A DNA stretch of 64,000 nt from Skeletonema tropicum (lineage: Eukaryota > Bacillariophyta > Thalassiosirophyceae > Thalassiosirales > Thalassiosiraceae): contig CM074128.1 in the NCBI GenBank assembly GCA_037178625.1, forward strand, positions 4,960,001 through 5,024,000. Direction: 5' to 3'. Below, piece by piece: positions 17,713 to 29,401 of the stretch (position 1 is the stretch's first letter; each line of letters starts with the position of its first letter). A program made the translations under genes and the position numbers. The notes under the pieces are model-generated. The model searched no databases. It was not told the origin of the DNA and saw only the letters and a program-made list of their open reading frames with translations.

Positions 17713-20700
17713 GATTCAGTTGACAATAGTATTAGCGTTGATAATTTCCTCAGCTGTTGTTGACGGGAAATGGGTGAATTTATTATGTTCATGTAGTGCA
17801 GGCGAAGCACCGAAGACCACCTTCCCACACAACCAAAGCGAACGCTGCCGCAAAGAGAACTCTCCAAGAGTATTGCATGCAGGGAGTTAAGTGTTCGCAA
17901 AAGATTACATCATGAGAAATTAGTACGATTGAAAGAGGACTTCAGGGGGTAGCGGAGTTCTCACGTACAACAACGGCCAAGGCGACGTGCCCTCCCATGG
18001 AGCCCCATGGTGAGGGTGGTAAAAGAGGTATAGCTGTCTCATCTCCTCGACTCCGTCAAATTGATTCCTACGTATATGTCATACAAGATAGATAACGGCA
18101 CTCCCTTTCCGCCGAAATTAGAAAAATAAAATATTTCACAAAAAATCCCGCCTCTTTTGCTCCATGCACGATTTCGCAGCAAAAACATCATCACACATCA
18201 TGAGGAAGTGAACCAAAACACCATGTTGATGGCATAGCGGTAAAAATCGTATCTCCTGAAGTACACAGATTTGCATTTCGTGCTATATAACTGTATGCAG
18301 CTGAAGCTATGAGGAAACTTACTGGCTAGGCCACGTAATGCACTTTTTGGTACCCCATCTAAGCGTCACATGAGAAAAAGTCAACCAGAAGAAGCCGAAT
18401 CTCCCGATGTGTCGTCCGATACTACGCCTGTAACACCTCGGAGATCGTCCTCTCTCCGCCAATTATCACCGCTACTTCTACATATAGACATCTAGTGTCG
18501 GTGTGGTTCATTGTTAGTGACTTCATATGGCCATAGCACTCCGTCGGGCACCAACATTGCTGCTACACATCACATCATCAATTACAAACAAATGTCACCC
18601 ATTTCGTTGTTCTATTCCGACCTCTAATCATGACGAGACAACTAAACACGACAAATGAGCTCTCAATAATATGTAAGGATCGCTTTGTACCGTGAAGTTG
18701 ACAATTGAGATCGATTTCACTGCCTACACCACCATCGGCGAACTCAGCCTTGGTATCACCATCGCCCAACACATGGCCATTCCTCGAACAAATTCCAATG
18801 GATTCGTTATTCAAATCAACATTACCATCTGACAACAATGACACAACAACTATTGTATTTGATAATGTTCGACGGATACAGCTGCATATGATCACTGCTG
18901 CCATCGTTTGAATGCACAAAGTGTATTCTCTCTTATGAGATGGATTCTCAACTACATGAATATATGTCGAATGACACGGATCTGTGGGCCTCGTACATTA
19001 TTATTACTCAACAAAAAGATATACACATTCATATCATAACTCAATAATCGTTAATTCAACAGTGTTTGGTGTTGATAGTGCTGAAATATTTGTTATAACA
19101 CCATCGTTCATTGCTTATGAGGAGTTGAGGATGCACATTCATGTGCACTAATTGGCTTTTATTTTACATCATATGTAAAAAGCGGTACATATTAAGCTGC
19201 TTCGTACAAGCATATATATTTATATAGGCATCACGAACATTATATCTTTAATACAACCGCACCATGCTTAGTAAAGTACGCTGATCGGGCGGAAATCCCA
19301 TGGTGATGATGTGCTCGATGATCGTTGGCGCCACTTTGGTACCGCTTCTTGGACGATTCCTACGTACGCTAAGTTACGCTACCTGATGTTTTTTTGCTGA
19401 TGAGAGATGAGACAGCTATACTAGAATAGGGGGTACGCCAGTTTTTCTCTACCTGTGCAATCTGAATCGGCACAATCTCTCAACCTCATTAAGTATTACT
19501 CTCATCAACCGATAAAATCTGCTGGTGCTGGTGCTGGCGGAAGCGAACGTCGTAGCCTCTCTTCACATTTCTGAGGTAAATCTGCCCACGCATCTCTTTC
19601 GTCCACTAATCAATGAACAGACCTCGAGTCTACTCAGCAAACCTCATCCAACCGTCTCGTATCAACCGCTGTCAATATGCGCATGAGCCGCTTCTAGTGG
19701 CCCATTATACTCCGTGGCGATACAATAAAGTACGTTACATACTCCGTGGCGATACTATACAAGCACATTAGCGCTGCTCAGAGATTGAGTGCGTAGGAGC
19801 GATGCTACAGCCTCGTAGCTGATCTGAGAGCTGAGAGGTCCAATTTGAGCTGTCCGGCGGCACCTCATCCAACCGTCTCGTATCAACCGCTGTCAATATG
19901 GCATGAGCCGCTTCTAGTGGCCCATTATACTCCGTGGCGATACTATACAAGCACATTAACATTAGCGCTGCTCAGAGATTGAGTGCGTAGGAGCGATGCT
20001 ACAGCCTCGTAGCTGATCTGAGAGCTGAGAGGTCCAATTTGAGCTGTCCGGCGGCACCTCATCCAACCGTCTCGTATCAACCGCTGTCAATATGCGCATG
20101 AGCCGGTTCCTTGTCTCACTCTGTTCGCTCAAGTTCACTCAATCAGTATGTGACTGTACGAGACCGTGCATCCGTGGTCCCGGCACTCTTTTTCTTCTTA
20201 TCGCGAGAGAGGGGATCTCTCCGAACGAACGCTGCTGTGATTTCAAATCCATAAAGAGCGTCTTGTAGGCATGTCTATGGTGACTGTCCCCGTTTGCATG
20301 CCATTCCTGTTTCAGTGTCCCCGTCTGCCACCGATCTGGTCCATCACCAGAGTAGTGTATGCTGTAGCTGTTCTATGAGTCAACACATTCGGATTGCTCC
20401 TTGCTGTGGTGCATTCCATTCATCCTCGATGTCGTCTAGTAATCTTAACTGATGCTCGTCTGTTCTTTCCGACTATCGAATAAGAATAAGCCAGATCTTT
20501 TTCATTGGTTTGCCTTTTTCAAAGGAAGTCTTCCATGACATCACTCTGCTGGACTTGTTGTGTCCAACATCTTATCGCCGACTCTGACTTTTTCTGTCTT
20601 GACTCACTTGTGTCAATATTGTGGGATGTTCGGTCTACATTTGATCGGTTGCATCTCAATCAATCCAGCGCATACCAAGGTCGGCATCGGCACACATTTG

Positions 20701-21977
20701 TTCGATGTGAATCGGCACAACGTTGCAGGTGAGGCATATGAGTTATTGTCCTCCCCGTATGCCGATTCTGCTTCGGCGATCTCGTGGGCATCTCATGATG
20801 TTATGACTATCACAGTCATCGTTTCAACAGTCCGAGCTAACCTACCTAGCTCAACACACTGACTCAAATATTCCTGCGCCGCCCTAAGCTGATACAACAT
20901 AGTACTAGCTCAATTTCGCTTGTGTCTCTTGAACCAAGTGGCTGTGAGAATGTTTTTAATCTCAAAAGTAAGTTTTGTACTTCACACAATTCACAATTCC
21001 TGCTGCTGCCGTCACCTTCTCGTGCGTGATGACAGCCTCCTTTGGTTCGTGTAATCTATGGTACTGTCGATTTGCTACCAGTGAGGCTATGGGTGAAATT
21101 TCACAACTGCAACTTTCCAGAAACTTTTAGGGTGCAATTTGTCACAATTTTGGCCAAAAATGAAATTTCACAAAAGTTCTCAACAGTCTTTTGGTTCATA
21201 GAAGTATCTAGATCTAGGATGTGGTCAAGTATGTGGAAACAACCGGTGCTATTTCTGGACGCTTGGGATGGTTTGAGTGTTATGTAGGGACGTCTGACTT
21301 CTATCGCTTGGTTGCTATAAGCCTCTGTTGTCTATGGGAATGGGAACTGTAGGATCGATGGATTGTGAACGTAGACGTAGGGCCAAACCTTTGACTTTGA
21401 AGAACACCGTTCTTACGAAGGATCGAAATAGGATGTCGGACCAACTGGTGTTGCACATCTTCGAGGATACGAGAACCTTCGTCATATCATGCATGCGAAG
21501 AAGGTGCTTGGAAAGAGGATTGCAGACTCCCTTAACTAGACTCGAGAATGGTGGACAGGGGTGCTCTAGAGCTAGAGTGGCCGTATCTCTATCTATGTTG
21601 TAGTGAGGGAAACAAGCTAATGAAATTTGTAACTGAAATCTGAAATTCCACAAAATTCCTTGACATTTCACCCTGCAATTTCCAAGAATTTCAAAAAGGT
21701 AAAATTCCATTACCATAAAGGCTGAGCAAAAGTTGACGCATCAATCATTGCATTGTGGACAATACTTCTATATATACTAATGTATGAATGATTCCCACAC
21801 ACACACAAGTGTCTTTCCGCTATACCTATATTTTATCTCTATCTCTGAGTGACTGAGTGTTTCATTCTACTTTTCTTGTCTACTCCTTCTTACTATGCTT
21901 CTTCTCGCTTGTATATCCCCACTCTCCCTCTGCATTCAACTCTTCCGCACTTGCCACCTCAATCTTTATCTTCCTCC
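17713..21977. other. Spacer 2 of the tandem ankyrin array, no supported gene
   Basis: This parallels spacer 1, but 12190-12367 of spacer 1 is absent (junction GAGGTATAGCTGTCTCA near 18026), apparently a deletion using a short TA repeat. From 18865 on it is the second copy of the duplicated block. I find no supported gene. Confidence 0.55.
19642..20105. repeat. Minisatellite, second copy of the array
   Basis: Units start at 19642, 19863 and 20057, with the same structure as at 14151-14614; duplicated together with the surrounding block. Confidence 0.85.
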
Positions 21978-22039
21978 TTCACTGCATCAGGATACTCTTT
22001 ATAATAAACTGCATTGCCTCCACTGACACACCGGAGACT

Positions 22040-23200
22040 CTATCCTTTCGATTCCAAATACGCTTCGGTGAGCCGCTCGATCACTTTCCTCGGCGCATGT
22101 TTGGTGGCAACTTGAAGCGGCAGATCTCCATCTGTATCTGTTACATTCACTGCATGAGGATATTCTTTGATAAATAGGTCTACCACTCCCAACGACGCAC
22201 CATGTCTTGCGGCATAATGCAGCGGAAGGTATCCCCATATATCTTTCTCCTTCACTGCATCAGGATATTCTTCGACAAGTAGCTGTATCACTTTCAACGA
22301 TGCACCCTTTTCGATGGCCCTGTACAGCGGCAGGTTTCCATAATTATTTTCCTTCTTCACTGCATCAGGATACTTAGTGATAAGCAGCTTGATCACTTCG
22401 TCCGATGCACGATTGAATAAGGCAATATGCAGCGGCAGTTCTCCGTATCGATCTTTTTCCGTCAATGCAACAGGATACTTATCGATAAGCAGCTTCATCA
22501 TTTCCACTGACGCACCATTTCTGGCGGCATAATGCAACGGGAGGCCCACATAATCTTTATCTTTCTCCTTCACTGTATCAGGATGGTCTTCGATAACGAA
22601 CTTTACCACTTCCACCGACTTGCCTTCTCTTAAGGCCCTATACAGCTGCATGTCTCTATCCTCATCTCTAACGTTCGACGCATCAGGATATACATCGGTA
22701 AGCCGCTCGATCACAAACCTCGACGCACCTTTTTCGGTGGCAACTTGAAGCGGCAGATCTCCATCCATATCTTTTACCTTCACTGCATCAGGATATACTT
22801 CGATAAATAGGTCTACCACTCCGAACGACGCACCATGTTTGACGGCATAATGCAGCGGCAGGTATCCCCATCGATCTTTTACCTTAACTGCATCAGGATA
22901 TTCTTTGACAAGTAGCTGTATCACTTTCAACGATGCACCTTTTTCGATGGCCCTGTACAGCGGCAGGTTTCCATAATTATTTTCCTTCTTCACTGCATCA
23001 GGATACTTAGTGATAAGCAGCTTGATCACTTCGTCCGACGCTTGATTGAATAAGGCAATATGCAGCGGCAGTTCTCCGTATCGATCTTTTTCCTTCGCTG
23101 CATTAGGATATTTGTTGATCAGGGCTTGAACACTTCCCACGTAAGGATTTGTCTCGAGGAGCTTGAGCAGAGATCGTTCTTCTTCGTAACAGTTAGACAT
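22040..23200 (-). CDS. Ankyrin-repeat protein, 386 aa (array copy C)
   Basis: The protein is the same as that of 16552-17712: cap, ten ankyrin units, duplicated four-unit module. At the DNA level a few silent differences are seen (for example CAGCGGCAGG against CAGCGGAAGG near 22856, and CAGATCTCC against CAGATCCCC near 22124). Because both frames are fully intact, the block was copied recently or is kept uniform by gene conversion. The start is again preceded by CAACTGAATC. Confidence 0.85.
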   Translation of the reverse strand: MSNCYEEERSLLKLLETNPYVGSVQALINKYPNAAKEKDRYGELPLHIALFNQASDEVIKLLITKYPDAVKKENNYGNLPLYRAIEKGASLKVIQLLVKEYPDAVKVKDRWGYLPLHYAVKHGASFGVVDLFIEVYPDAVKVKDMDGDLPLQVATEKGASRFVIERLTDVYPDASNVRDEDRDMQLYRALREGKSVEVVKFVIEDHPDTVKEKDKDYVGLPLHYAARNGASVEMMKLLIDKYPVALTEKDRYGELPLHIALFNRASDEVIKLLITKYPDAVKKENNYGNLPLYRAIEKGASLKVIQLLVEEYPDAVKEKDIWGYLPLHYAARHGASLGVVDLFIKEYPHAVNVTDTDGDLPLQVATKHAPRKVIERLTEAYLESKG

Positions 23201-23727
23201 GATTCAGTTGACAATAGTATTAGCGTTGATAATTTCCTCAGCTGTTGTTGACGGGAAATGGGTGAATTTATTATGTTCATGTAGTGCAGGCGAAGCACCG
23301 AAGACCACCTTCCCACACAACCAAAGCGAACGCTGCCGCAAAGAGAACTCTCCAAGAGTATTGCATGCAGGGAGTTAAGTGTTCGCAAAAGATTACATCA
23401 TGAGAAATTAGTACGATTGAAAGAGGACTTCAGGGGTAGCGGAGTTCTCACGTACAACAACGGCCAAGGCGACGTGCCCTCCCATGGAGCCCCATGGTGA
23501 GGGTGGTAAAAGAGGTAGCTACTTAGGCCGTCCCCCACCGTCTCCGAATACGAATACGAATCCGCTCCTACGTAGGTAGGAACTAGTATTTAGTGCTTGC
23601 TGGATTCGGATCCGGGGAGGCACAAAAAGTGCTCCACACCGTCCGAAAACGAAAAGCACAAAGCACCATCATCATGAATCATGACTATGCATGAGTTCAA
23701 TTCACCAACAGTTGCCATTGGCAAGGT

Positions 23728-23943
23728 TTGAAAATGGAAGCACCACCTACCCAGGCCGCAGGCAACGGCACAGCTGGTAATGCCGCAGCTGCCGCTGGTG
23801 CTGGTAACCTCCTGACTGCTTCGGGCACCGGTGATGTTACCAATAATAATCTTCGATCATCTGGTATTTCTACGGCGGCGATTTCTGATGGCACCAATGC
23901 TGCTGCGGCTATAATGTTTGAGAGCAAATTAAGTAATCCTTAA
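23728..23943 (+). CDS. Small Ala/Gly-rich open frame inside the Harbinger element (71 aa)
   Basis: Reads MKMEAPPTQAAGNGTAGN and continues Ala-rich, with an NNNLRSSG stretch. No domain is recognised. It lies on the strand opposite to the transposase, near the left end; Harbinger elements often carry a second Myb/SANT-like gene and this could be its N-terminal remnant, but no SANT motif is visible. Low certainty that it is expressed. Confidence 0.25.
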   Translation: MKMEAPPTQAAGNGTAGNAAAAAGAGNLLTASGTGDVTNNNLRSSGISTAAISDGTNAAAAIMFESKLSNP

Positions 23944-24131
23944 AGATAAATACATTAGATGTGATTAGATTATGCAGAATTAAATACATTTCATGTCAAT
24001 TATTCTGACTGCTGTACTGCTATTATACTTCTACAATCATAAATGCATTTCCTATCAACAAACCTAAGTACTTCTAGTAACAACAACAGCCCATACTATC
24101 CGCTGCATGAACAACTTAATACTATTATTAA

Positions 24132-25093
24132 TTATCCATTGCGTTCATGCTCAATTATCTGGCGAGGTGGAGGATTTGTCCCATTCCTAGAAGGCCACTC
24201 CAAAAGACCGCGCTTCCACATGATGTCGAAGTGATTAATAAGTTTCGACTTGAATGTTGGTAGATCCATCTTACAAACTTGCATCGGTCTTGGAACCTCA
24301 TTCTCTACCTCTTGCTCTGGAACTGCTGGCAGCGGTGTGCCTTGTACACCTCCAACATCTGTACCGGCTCCCATCCCTGAGGTATCGAAATCTCTTCGTC
24401 CTTGGTCCACATTTTCTTGAGATGTCGCACCGAGATAGTTCATAACATCAGCATGATCGTGGTAACCATCGGCCCCGAGGTAGTTTGAAACATCCCATGC
24501 TTTGTCACCCTCATCCTCTTCCAACAGAAAGTTGTGGAGTGCGCAGAAGGCACCAACCTCTCCCTAAGTATCGCAGGACACCCAGCAGAAGTAGCTCGAC
24601 GGGAACAGGCTTATTGCCACAACAATCCCGGTTATGCTCACTCCAAGTGCGAAACAGCGGATGCTCCTTCACTTCTTTCAAATGTTTTTGAAATGAATCA
24701 TATCTGCAGCGGAAGCGCCGGCGAAATTTCCTCTTAAATTTCTTGCTAGTGGGGTCCGGAGACTCAACGTAGTGCTTGTACCAGAAGGTGTCGGTGTACA
24801 TCATTCGCCGCATCTCTCCTGTTGTACGTTCGCGTGTCATTTGAGGATCTCGTTTTGCACGCTTACGGGGGGGGCGGGGATGCAGATTTGCCTTCTGCTG
24901 TTGACTCAGCTGCAGCTGCTGCCTCACAGGCAGCTATGATGACCAAGTCATCTCTCTCATCAAGCTCACGTTTTTGCGACATAACATATTGCATGTACTT
25001 CAGCGGGTCAATTCGACCATCGTCGGCGTCGTCAAAACATTGAAAAAGAGAGGTAGGCAAGAAAGTTCGGCTTCCCATGGTTGTCAGCGGCAA
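24132..25093 (-). pseudogene. PIF/Harbinger-like transposase, catalytic core deleted
   Basis: The N-terminal piece (from 25093: GSRTFLPTSLFQCFDDADDG, through SQKRELDERDDLVIIAACEA) breaks at a C-run (G8 at 24867-24874). It continues in the next frame (RKRAKRDPQMTRERTTGE, then FWYKHYVESPDP, FKRKFRRRFRCRYDSF and ELLLLGVLRYLGRGW), the typical N-terminal half of this transposase family. At about 24545 LRYLGRGW is joined out of frame to GAFCALHNFLLEEDEGDKAW, the typical C-terminal part. Most of the catalytic region is therefore deleted. The end (FKSKLINHFDIMWKRGLLEW) is intact. The element cannot move by its own enzyme. Confidence 0.8.
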
Positions 25094-25156
25094 AGAAGGA
25101 TGTTAATAGCAGCACAGAGGCGGTGACTGTTGGCATTGGTGTTATTGTGAGATGAG

Positions 25157-27205
25157 TACCAGTCTAAAACTAGTTTGTTCCTTAAGTTTCAGGGTATCTT
25201 TGCACTCTTCGATCTCGGTCATTTTCCAGCCGATTAAGCCGCCCATTGAAGCTGACTGCGGCTGAGGTAATGCTCATTCGTGTACGTCCAATTATCACTA
25301 TGATTGGTCGGGTATTGACTGAGATCGAAGCACTCAAAGAATGTAATATTGATTGATTTGGACGCTTTTAGACCCCGAATCAGTCTGTTCCTTTATCGCT
25401 AATATTCATCTTTTTACGTGATAAAATGCAGATGTTAGCGATATCTGAGATCTAATTCAATCCAAAATTCAGGGTATCTTTTCATTTCTCCATTTCACAA
25501 CCGCAACATGTTCATTCGTCGCCTCTTTGACCTCCCTCACAGTAATACGCATGGGTCCATGCCAATAAATCACTGCGCCCCGTCCTATCCACTCCCTTGC
25601 CATGCTCTGAGATGAATTTTGGGCTTGGCGGAGTCGCCAATGACTCTCAGTACACTCTGAAATGACCGTGGGTCAAAAATACATACTTCGTCTTCATGAC
25701 AATATAGTGCATATCGGGCACTGGTACTTGTCTCAAGGCTCCAATCCCGTCTTAGAAAGCGTTATTATGGTCATAGAAAAGAATGGGTGCGGTTGGGATG
25801 TTTCGCCAACCGTTATTTGGAAGATAATTTGATGTGACGTAAATAATGACTTAACCCGGGAGGGGCGGATCAAAACTAATATTGAAGCAGCAGCAGTTAT
25901 CATCCAAGAATGAGGTAACGCCACTGCACCGATCAATAAAAGATTCTTCAAACGATTTGAGAGTTTCATCCAACGTGTGATAACTCTCTAGAGGGAGACA
26001 AATGTTTGGAGATTTCTTGGGGGGAGAGTCATGGATTGGAGAAAATCTTACTTGTGTCTGCAGTCTGTAGACTCTATTGCTTCACGTTAGTGAAAAGATC
26101 CATCATGACTATAAAATGTTTCGAGGCAAAAAAACAACGACGATACCGTGGTAGTTTATTATTTATCATGCTTGTATATATCTTATTATACACAAGTGGG
26201 ACGGGAGATAAGTGGGAATGGTGGTGGAGTCGACTATGAGGAGTGTTATAGGTGGTTGATCAAGTGAAGACGACAGATTGTGATAGGTTGTGTCTATAAT
26301 TAGTAATGTGCCTATGTGATGGCCAACTAATTAGACAATTCAAACTCCTACAATGTCGATCTCTTCGTCTTCTTCTTCGTCAGATGATCCGGCTTCTGAT
26401 CCAGCTTCCAACTCGTCTTCATATTGCGTCACAAACTCTTCTGCTTCCTCCAAAGAAGAGAAGTGCTTCCGTGCCACCATCATCTCTTTCAACTCAAACA
26501 TCGGTTCCCGGTCGGCCATGATATCCTTCATATCCTTTAGAGGCTGCTTCTTCGTCGGGATGGAGGCGTCTCCTTTCTTCCATCTCACACCAATCCATGT
26601 CTTCAGCTCAGCGTTCGTGGTGGGATTATCGTGTTTGCCAGCAGTCAATAATAGTTGGTGAGCATCTAGAATCTTCTGCAATGTAGCAGCCTTCTTCTTG
26701 AGACTTTGGTATTTCTCATCCGCCTTCCCGCACGCCGAAGGGGAACTCCTGTCGGCATCGTCAAATAATTCGCCGCAAAGGAAGAGCCGCTGAGTTATCT
26801 AGAGATGTTATCATTAATTATTTAGGCGCTGCCTTTATGGATGCGATTGACATTAATTTCATCATCAATGATAATGCAGTGTGTGCGATTGCGCCGGCGT
26901 CATTTATTATACCGTACCACATATCTCAAGGTATGTACGAGCAAAAAGATTCCCTGAAACGGAAATCGCACCTCAAAACACAGCAATTCAGCATTGTTGA
27001 CATTACAGCGTTCGATCTGCTCCTATACCGCCTCGGAGGCCGACACCAAGCATAGCAACCTCCTCTACAGTGTCCTCGCCGACTCCCCCTGGCTTGGATT
27101 CACTCAAATCGGTCACTAGGGTGTCCGAAACAAGCAAAAAGAAAATTCAGGGTATCTTAAGGAACAGACTCGAAACTTAAGGAACAGACTAGTTTTAGAC
27201 TGGTA
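25157..27205. mobile_element. TIR element nested in the Harbinger element (25159-27203, TA target duplication)
   Basis: 25159-25189 (CCAGTCTAAAACTAGTTTGT and on to CCTTAAGTTT) matches the reverse complement of 27173-27203 at 30 of 31 positions. Both ends are flanked by TA (25157-25158, 27204-27205), as for Tc1/mariner-type insertions. A second repeat, TTCAGGGTATCTT, occurs in the same orientation near 25189, 25470 and 27146. No transposase is recognised inside; the only coding-like sequence is at 26340-26790. It is probably a non-autonomous element. Confidence 0.8.
26340..26790 (-). CDS. Acidic-tailed coding fragment inside the nested TIR element
   Basis: Open minus-strand text runs from about 26790 (ITQRLFLCGELFDDADRS, SACGKADEKYQSLKKKAATL) through LDAHQLLLTAGKHDNPTTN and AELKTWIGVRWKKGD to an acidic tail (SSDEEEDEEIDIVGV) with a stop at 26340. 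No ATG is present at its start and the frame is closed upstream by stops, so it looks like a captured exon or the remains of an element protein. I do not recognise the domain. The mix of charged and hydrophobic residues looks like a genuine coding sequence. Confidence 0.45.
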
Positions 27206-27463
27206 GTAGAGCATGGTTAGTTGGGGCGAGGCGGAGATTCAAAACCCTTCAAAATCAATTTTGCCGATTGGAATTTTGGTGGATTTTGATGTGAACACTG
27301 CATACAGGAGCTTCCAGATAGCCCCTTTAGTACACCGAATTAGGGGGTTGGGATTTATTCGGAGCCCGAATCCCAACATTTTGAAGTCGAGTCAAATGAT
27401 ACGTAGGAATCCGGTATGTGCCGGATTCGTATTCGTATTCGGGGACGGTGGGGACCGGCCTTA

Positions 27464-27960
27464 GAAAGCCCATCATCGGTTGAAAATTGAAAATTGAGAA
27501 GTATCTTTCGCCCGCCTCTTTGAATACTAATTCCTACGTATGTAGTTTCTGAAATGGCGGTTTCCTTACAGGCTCCAATGTGATGTTACGTGGTGATTTA
27601 TACTAGAATAGGGGGTACGCCAGTTTTTCTCTACCTGTGCAGATTATCTGCTGCTGCCGCCGCCATGGTAAGGGTGTAAAAGAGGTCATCATACAAGCAG
27701 ATACAAGCGCGCATCTCATCACTCCGCTTGAAAATTGAAAAGGACTTTCGTTGCCCACCTCTTTGAATACTGATTCCCACGTGCGTATTTATTAGATGTT
27801 TCTCTCTAAACTTCAAAGAAGTTTCTCTTTAAACTTCCAGAACCAGATAGGATTCCTACTGGTTGGTCTTCACGTCTGATATGGTTCAAAGAATTAAGTA
27901 GTAGCGACAGTCGTCCTACTCTTGTGCTTTATTTATCTGTCAAGTGCGTATATACAATAG
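27464..27960. other. Rest of spacer 3, with promoter-like blocks
   Basis: After the transposon the ANK spacer continues (27464-27600 matches 12203-12370), then joins at about 27600 to sequence matching 13930-13970 of spacer 1, so some 1.5 kb is missing here. A diverged promoter-like block (CTCTTTGAATACTGATTCCC) lies near 27760. No gene. Confidence 0.55.
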
Positions 27961-28067
27961 CAAATAAACCTAAGACACACATTGAAATTGCATTATGGGT
28001 TTCTTTTTCTTCCATCACGCCAGCAGATCGTTGCCTTCGTCGTGATCACCAGGAAGACCTTTGCTCC

Positions 28068-28838
28068 TCATTTTTCTTGGGAGCTCCTGCCTTTTGCCAG
28101 CTTTTGCGCATCAGGATATTCTTTATTCTCTCCAGTAAGCAGCTGTATCACTTCCATCGACGCACCATCATTTCTTACGGCAACTTGCAGCGGCAGATCT
28201 CCATCTCCGTCTACCTGCTTCTGCATCTGCATCAGGATACTCTTTGATAAGCAGCTGTACTACCTCAACAGACGCACGTCTTCCGACGGCATAATGCAGC
28301 GGCAGGCTTCCATTTTGATCTTTCTCCTTCAATGCATCAGGATAAGCACCGATAAGCAGCTGTACTTTTTCCACCGTCGCACCATGCCCGGCAGCATAAT
28401 GCAGCGGCAGGATTCCAAATTTATCTTTCTCTTTCAGTGCGTCAAGATTCTCATTGATAAGAAGCTGTACTACTTCCACCGACGCATTCTTGGTGGCAAA
28501 ATTGAGCGGCAAGTTTCCATATTTATCTCTCTCCTTCACTGCATCAGGATATAAATTGATCAGCTGCTGCACCACTTTCACTGACGCTCCTTTATCTGCG
28601 GCATAATGCAGCGGTAGGTCCCCATATTTGTCTTTCTCTTTCACTGCATCAGGATGCTTTGCTATAAGTAGTTCAACTACTTCCACTGACGAACCTTTTG
28701 CGATGGCATAATGCAGCGGCAGGCATCCCCATCTCTGTCTCTCCACCATAGCAAAAGGATATTTGGAACTTCCTCAACGTCAACGTTTGGTTTTTTGTCG
28801 AGGAGCTTGAGCAGTGATTGTTCTTCTGCGATAAACAT
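28068..28838 (-). pseudogene. Short ankyrin gene with broken N- and C-termini
   Basis: The ancestral start at 28838 (MFIAEEQSLLKLLDKKPNV, preceded by CAACTGAATC) runs out of frame after the cap, because much of the QALIDKYP segment is missing. The ankyrin frame resumes at YPFAMVERQRWG (an internal ATG at 28749) and gives about six units down to EYPDADAEAG. A 4-bp insertion then changes frame and the open frame stops at 28168. The correct continuation (VDGDGDLPLQVAVRNDGAS and on to QKLAKGRSSQEK) lies in another frame and stops at 28068. If translated from 28749 the product would be 193 aa. A truncated ankyrin protein is possible but decay is more likely. Confidence 0.65.
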
Positions 28839-29401
28839 GATTCAGTTGTAAGCCACCCCTGTAGCGGTGCAATAATTTAGAATTTAGACATAACTTCATC
28901 AGCTTCAGCTGATGTTGTCGGAAAAGGGTGTTTCTTCCTAAAAAGCGAACTCTGAAGCCAAAAGAGAAACCTCTCAAGACTATTCATGAGGGACTTTTGT
29001 GTCGCAAAAGATTGTCATGAGGCATCAGTGCATATGGTACGAATCAAAGAGGACTATTGAGGGGTAAGTAGCGGAGTTCTCACGTGTCAATCAACGCGGC
29101 CGAGGAGTGCATATGATGTAAGTGTATGTAGCACCCACACCACTAGCAGCGATTTGACTCGACTCGAATATACATACTATTCCTACGTAGAAGCAAAAAA
29201 TCGTCGTAGAACTCATCTGCACTCACATTTTTAGCCATGTCGAGTACTAACTTCTTTACTACATGTAAGAAAAAAAAAAAAAAAAATTAACGGAAATCTT
29301 AAAGTACGTCATGGTTGGCGTAGTAAACCGGAGATGGGTAAGACGATTACAAAAGAACATCAATAGAACACATCATGATTTTATACAGTTGCAACCGCCT
29401 C
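28839..29401. other. Intergenic, ANK 5' leader relic and poly-A tract
   Basis: 28840-29100 resembles the conserved leader upstream of the ANK genes. ATTCCTACGT occurs at 29179-29188 and a run of about 20 A lies near 29269-29287. No gene is seen. Confidence 0.5.

Larger units (their letters stand above)
13381..17990. repeat. Tandem duplication, copy 1 (about 4.6 kb)
   Basis: This block, including the ankyrin gene 16552-17712, recurs at 18865-23478 with only scattered differences by eye (for example GATGAGA repeated near 19400, a 4-bp TTAT difference near 15716, a G/C change near 14786). The offset drifts between 5484 and 5492 bp because of these small indels. The sequence before it (12400-13270 against 18050-18860) is clearly more diverged, so the near identity reflects recent duplication or gene conversion of this block only. 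Confidence 0.9.
18865..23478. repeat. Tandem duplication, copy 2 (about 4.6 kb)
   Basis: Counterpart of 13381-17990; includes the ankyrin gene 22040-23200 and the minisatellite at 19642-20105. The copies differ by a few substitutions and indels only. Confidence 0.9.
23523..27463. mobile_element. PIF/Harbinger-type DNA transposon (23526-27460) with TTA target-site duplication
   Basis: The left end (23526: GGCCGTCCCCCACCGTCTCC, continuing CGAATACGAATACGAATCCG) matches the reverse complement of the right end (to 27460) over about 40 bp with two or three differences. TTA flanks both ends (23523-23525, 27461-27463), which fits PIF/Harbinger target preference. The transposase relic at 24132-25093 belongs to that family. 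The flanking DNA, GTAGCTAC before and GAAAGCCCATCATCGG after, is contiguous in spacer 1 (12190-12218), giving an empty-site comparison; the left flank differs by three bases (TTC). Confidence 0.85.
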
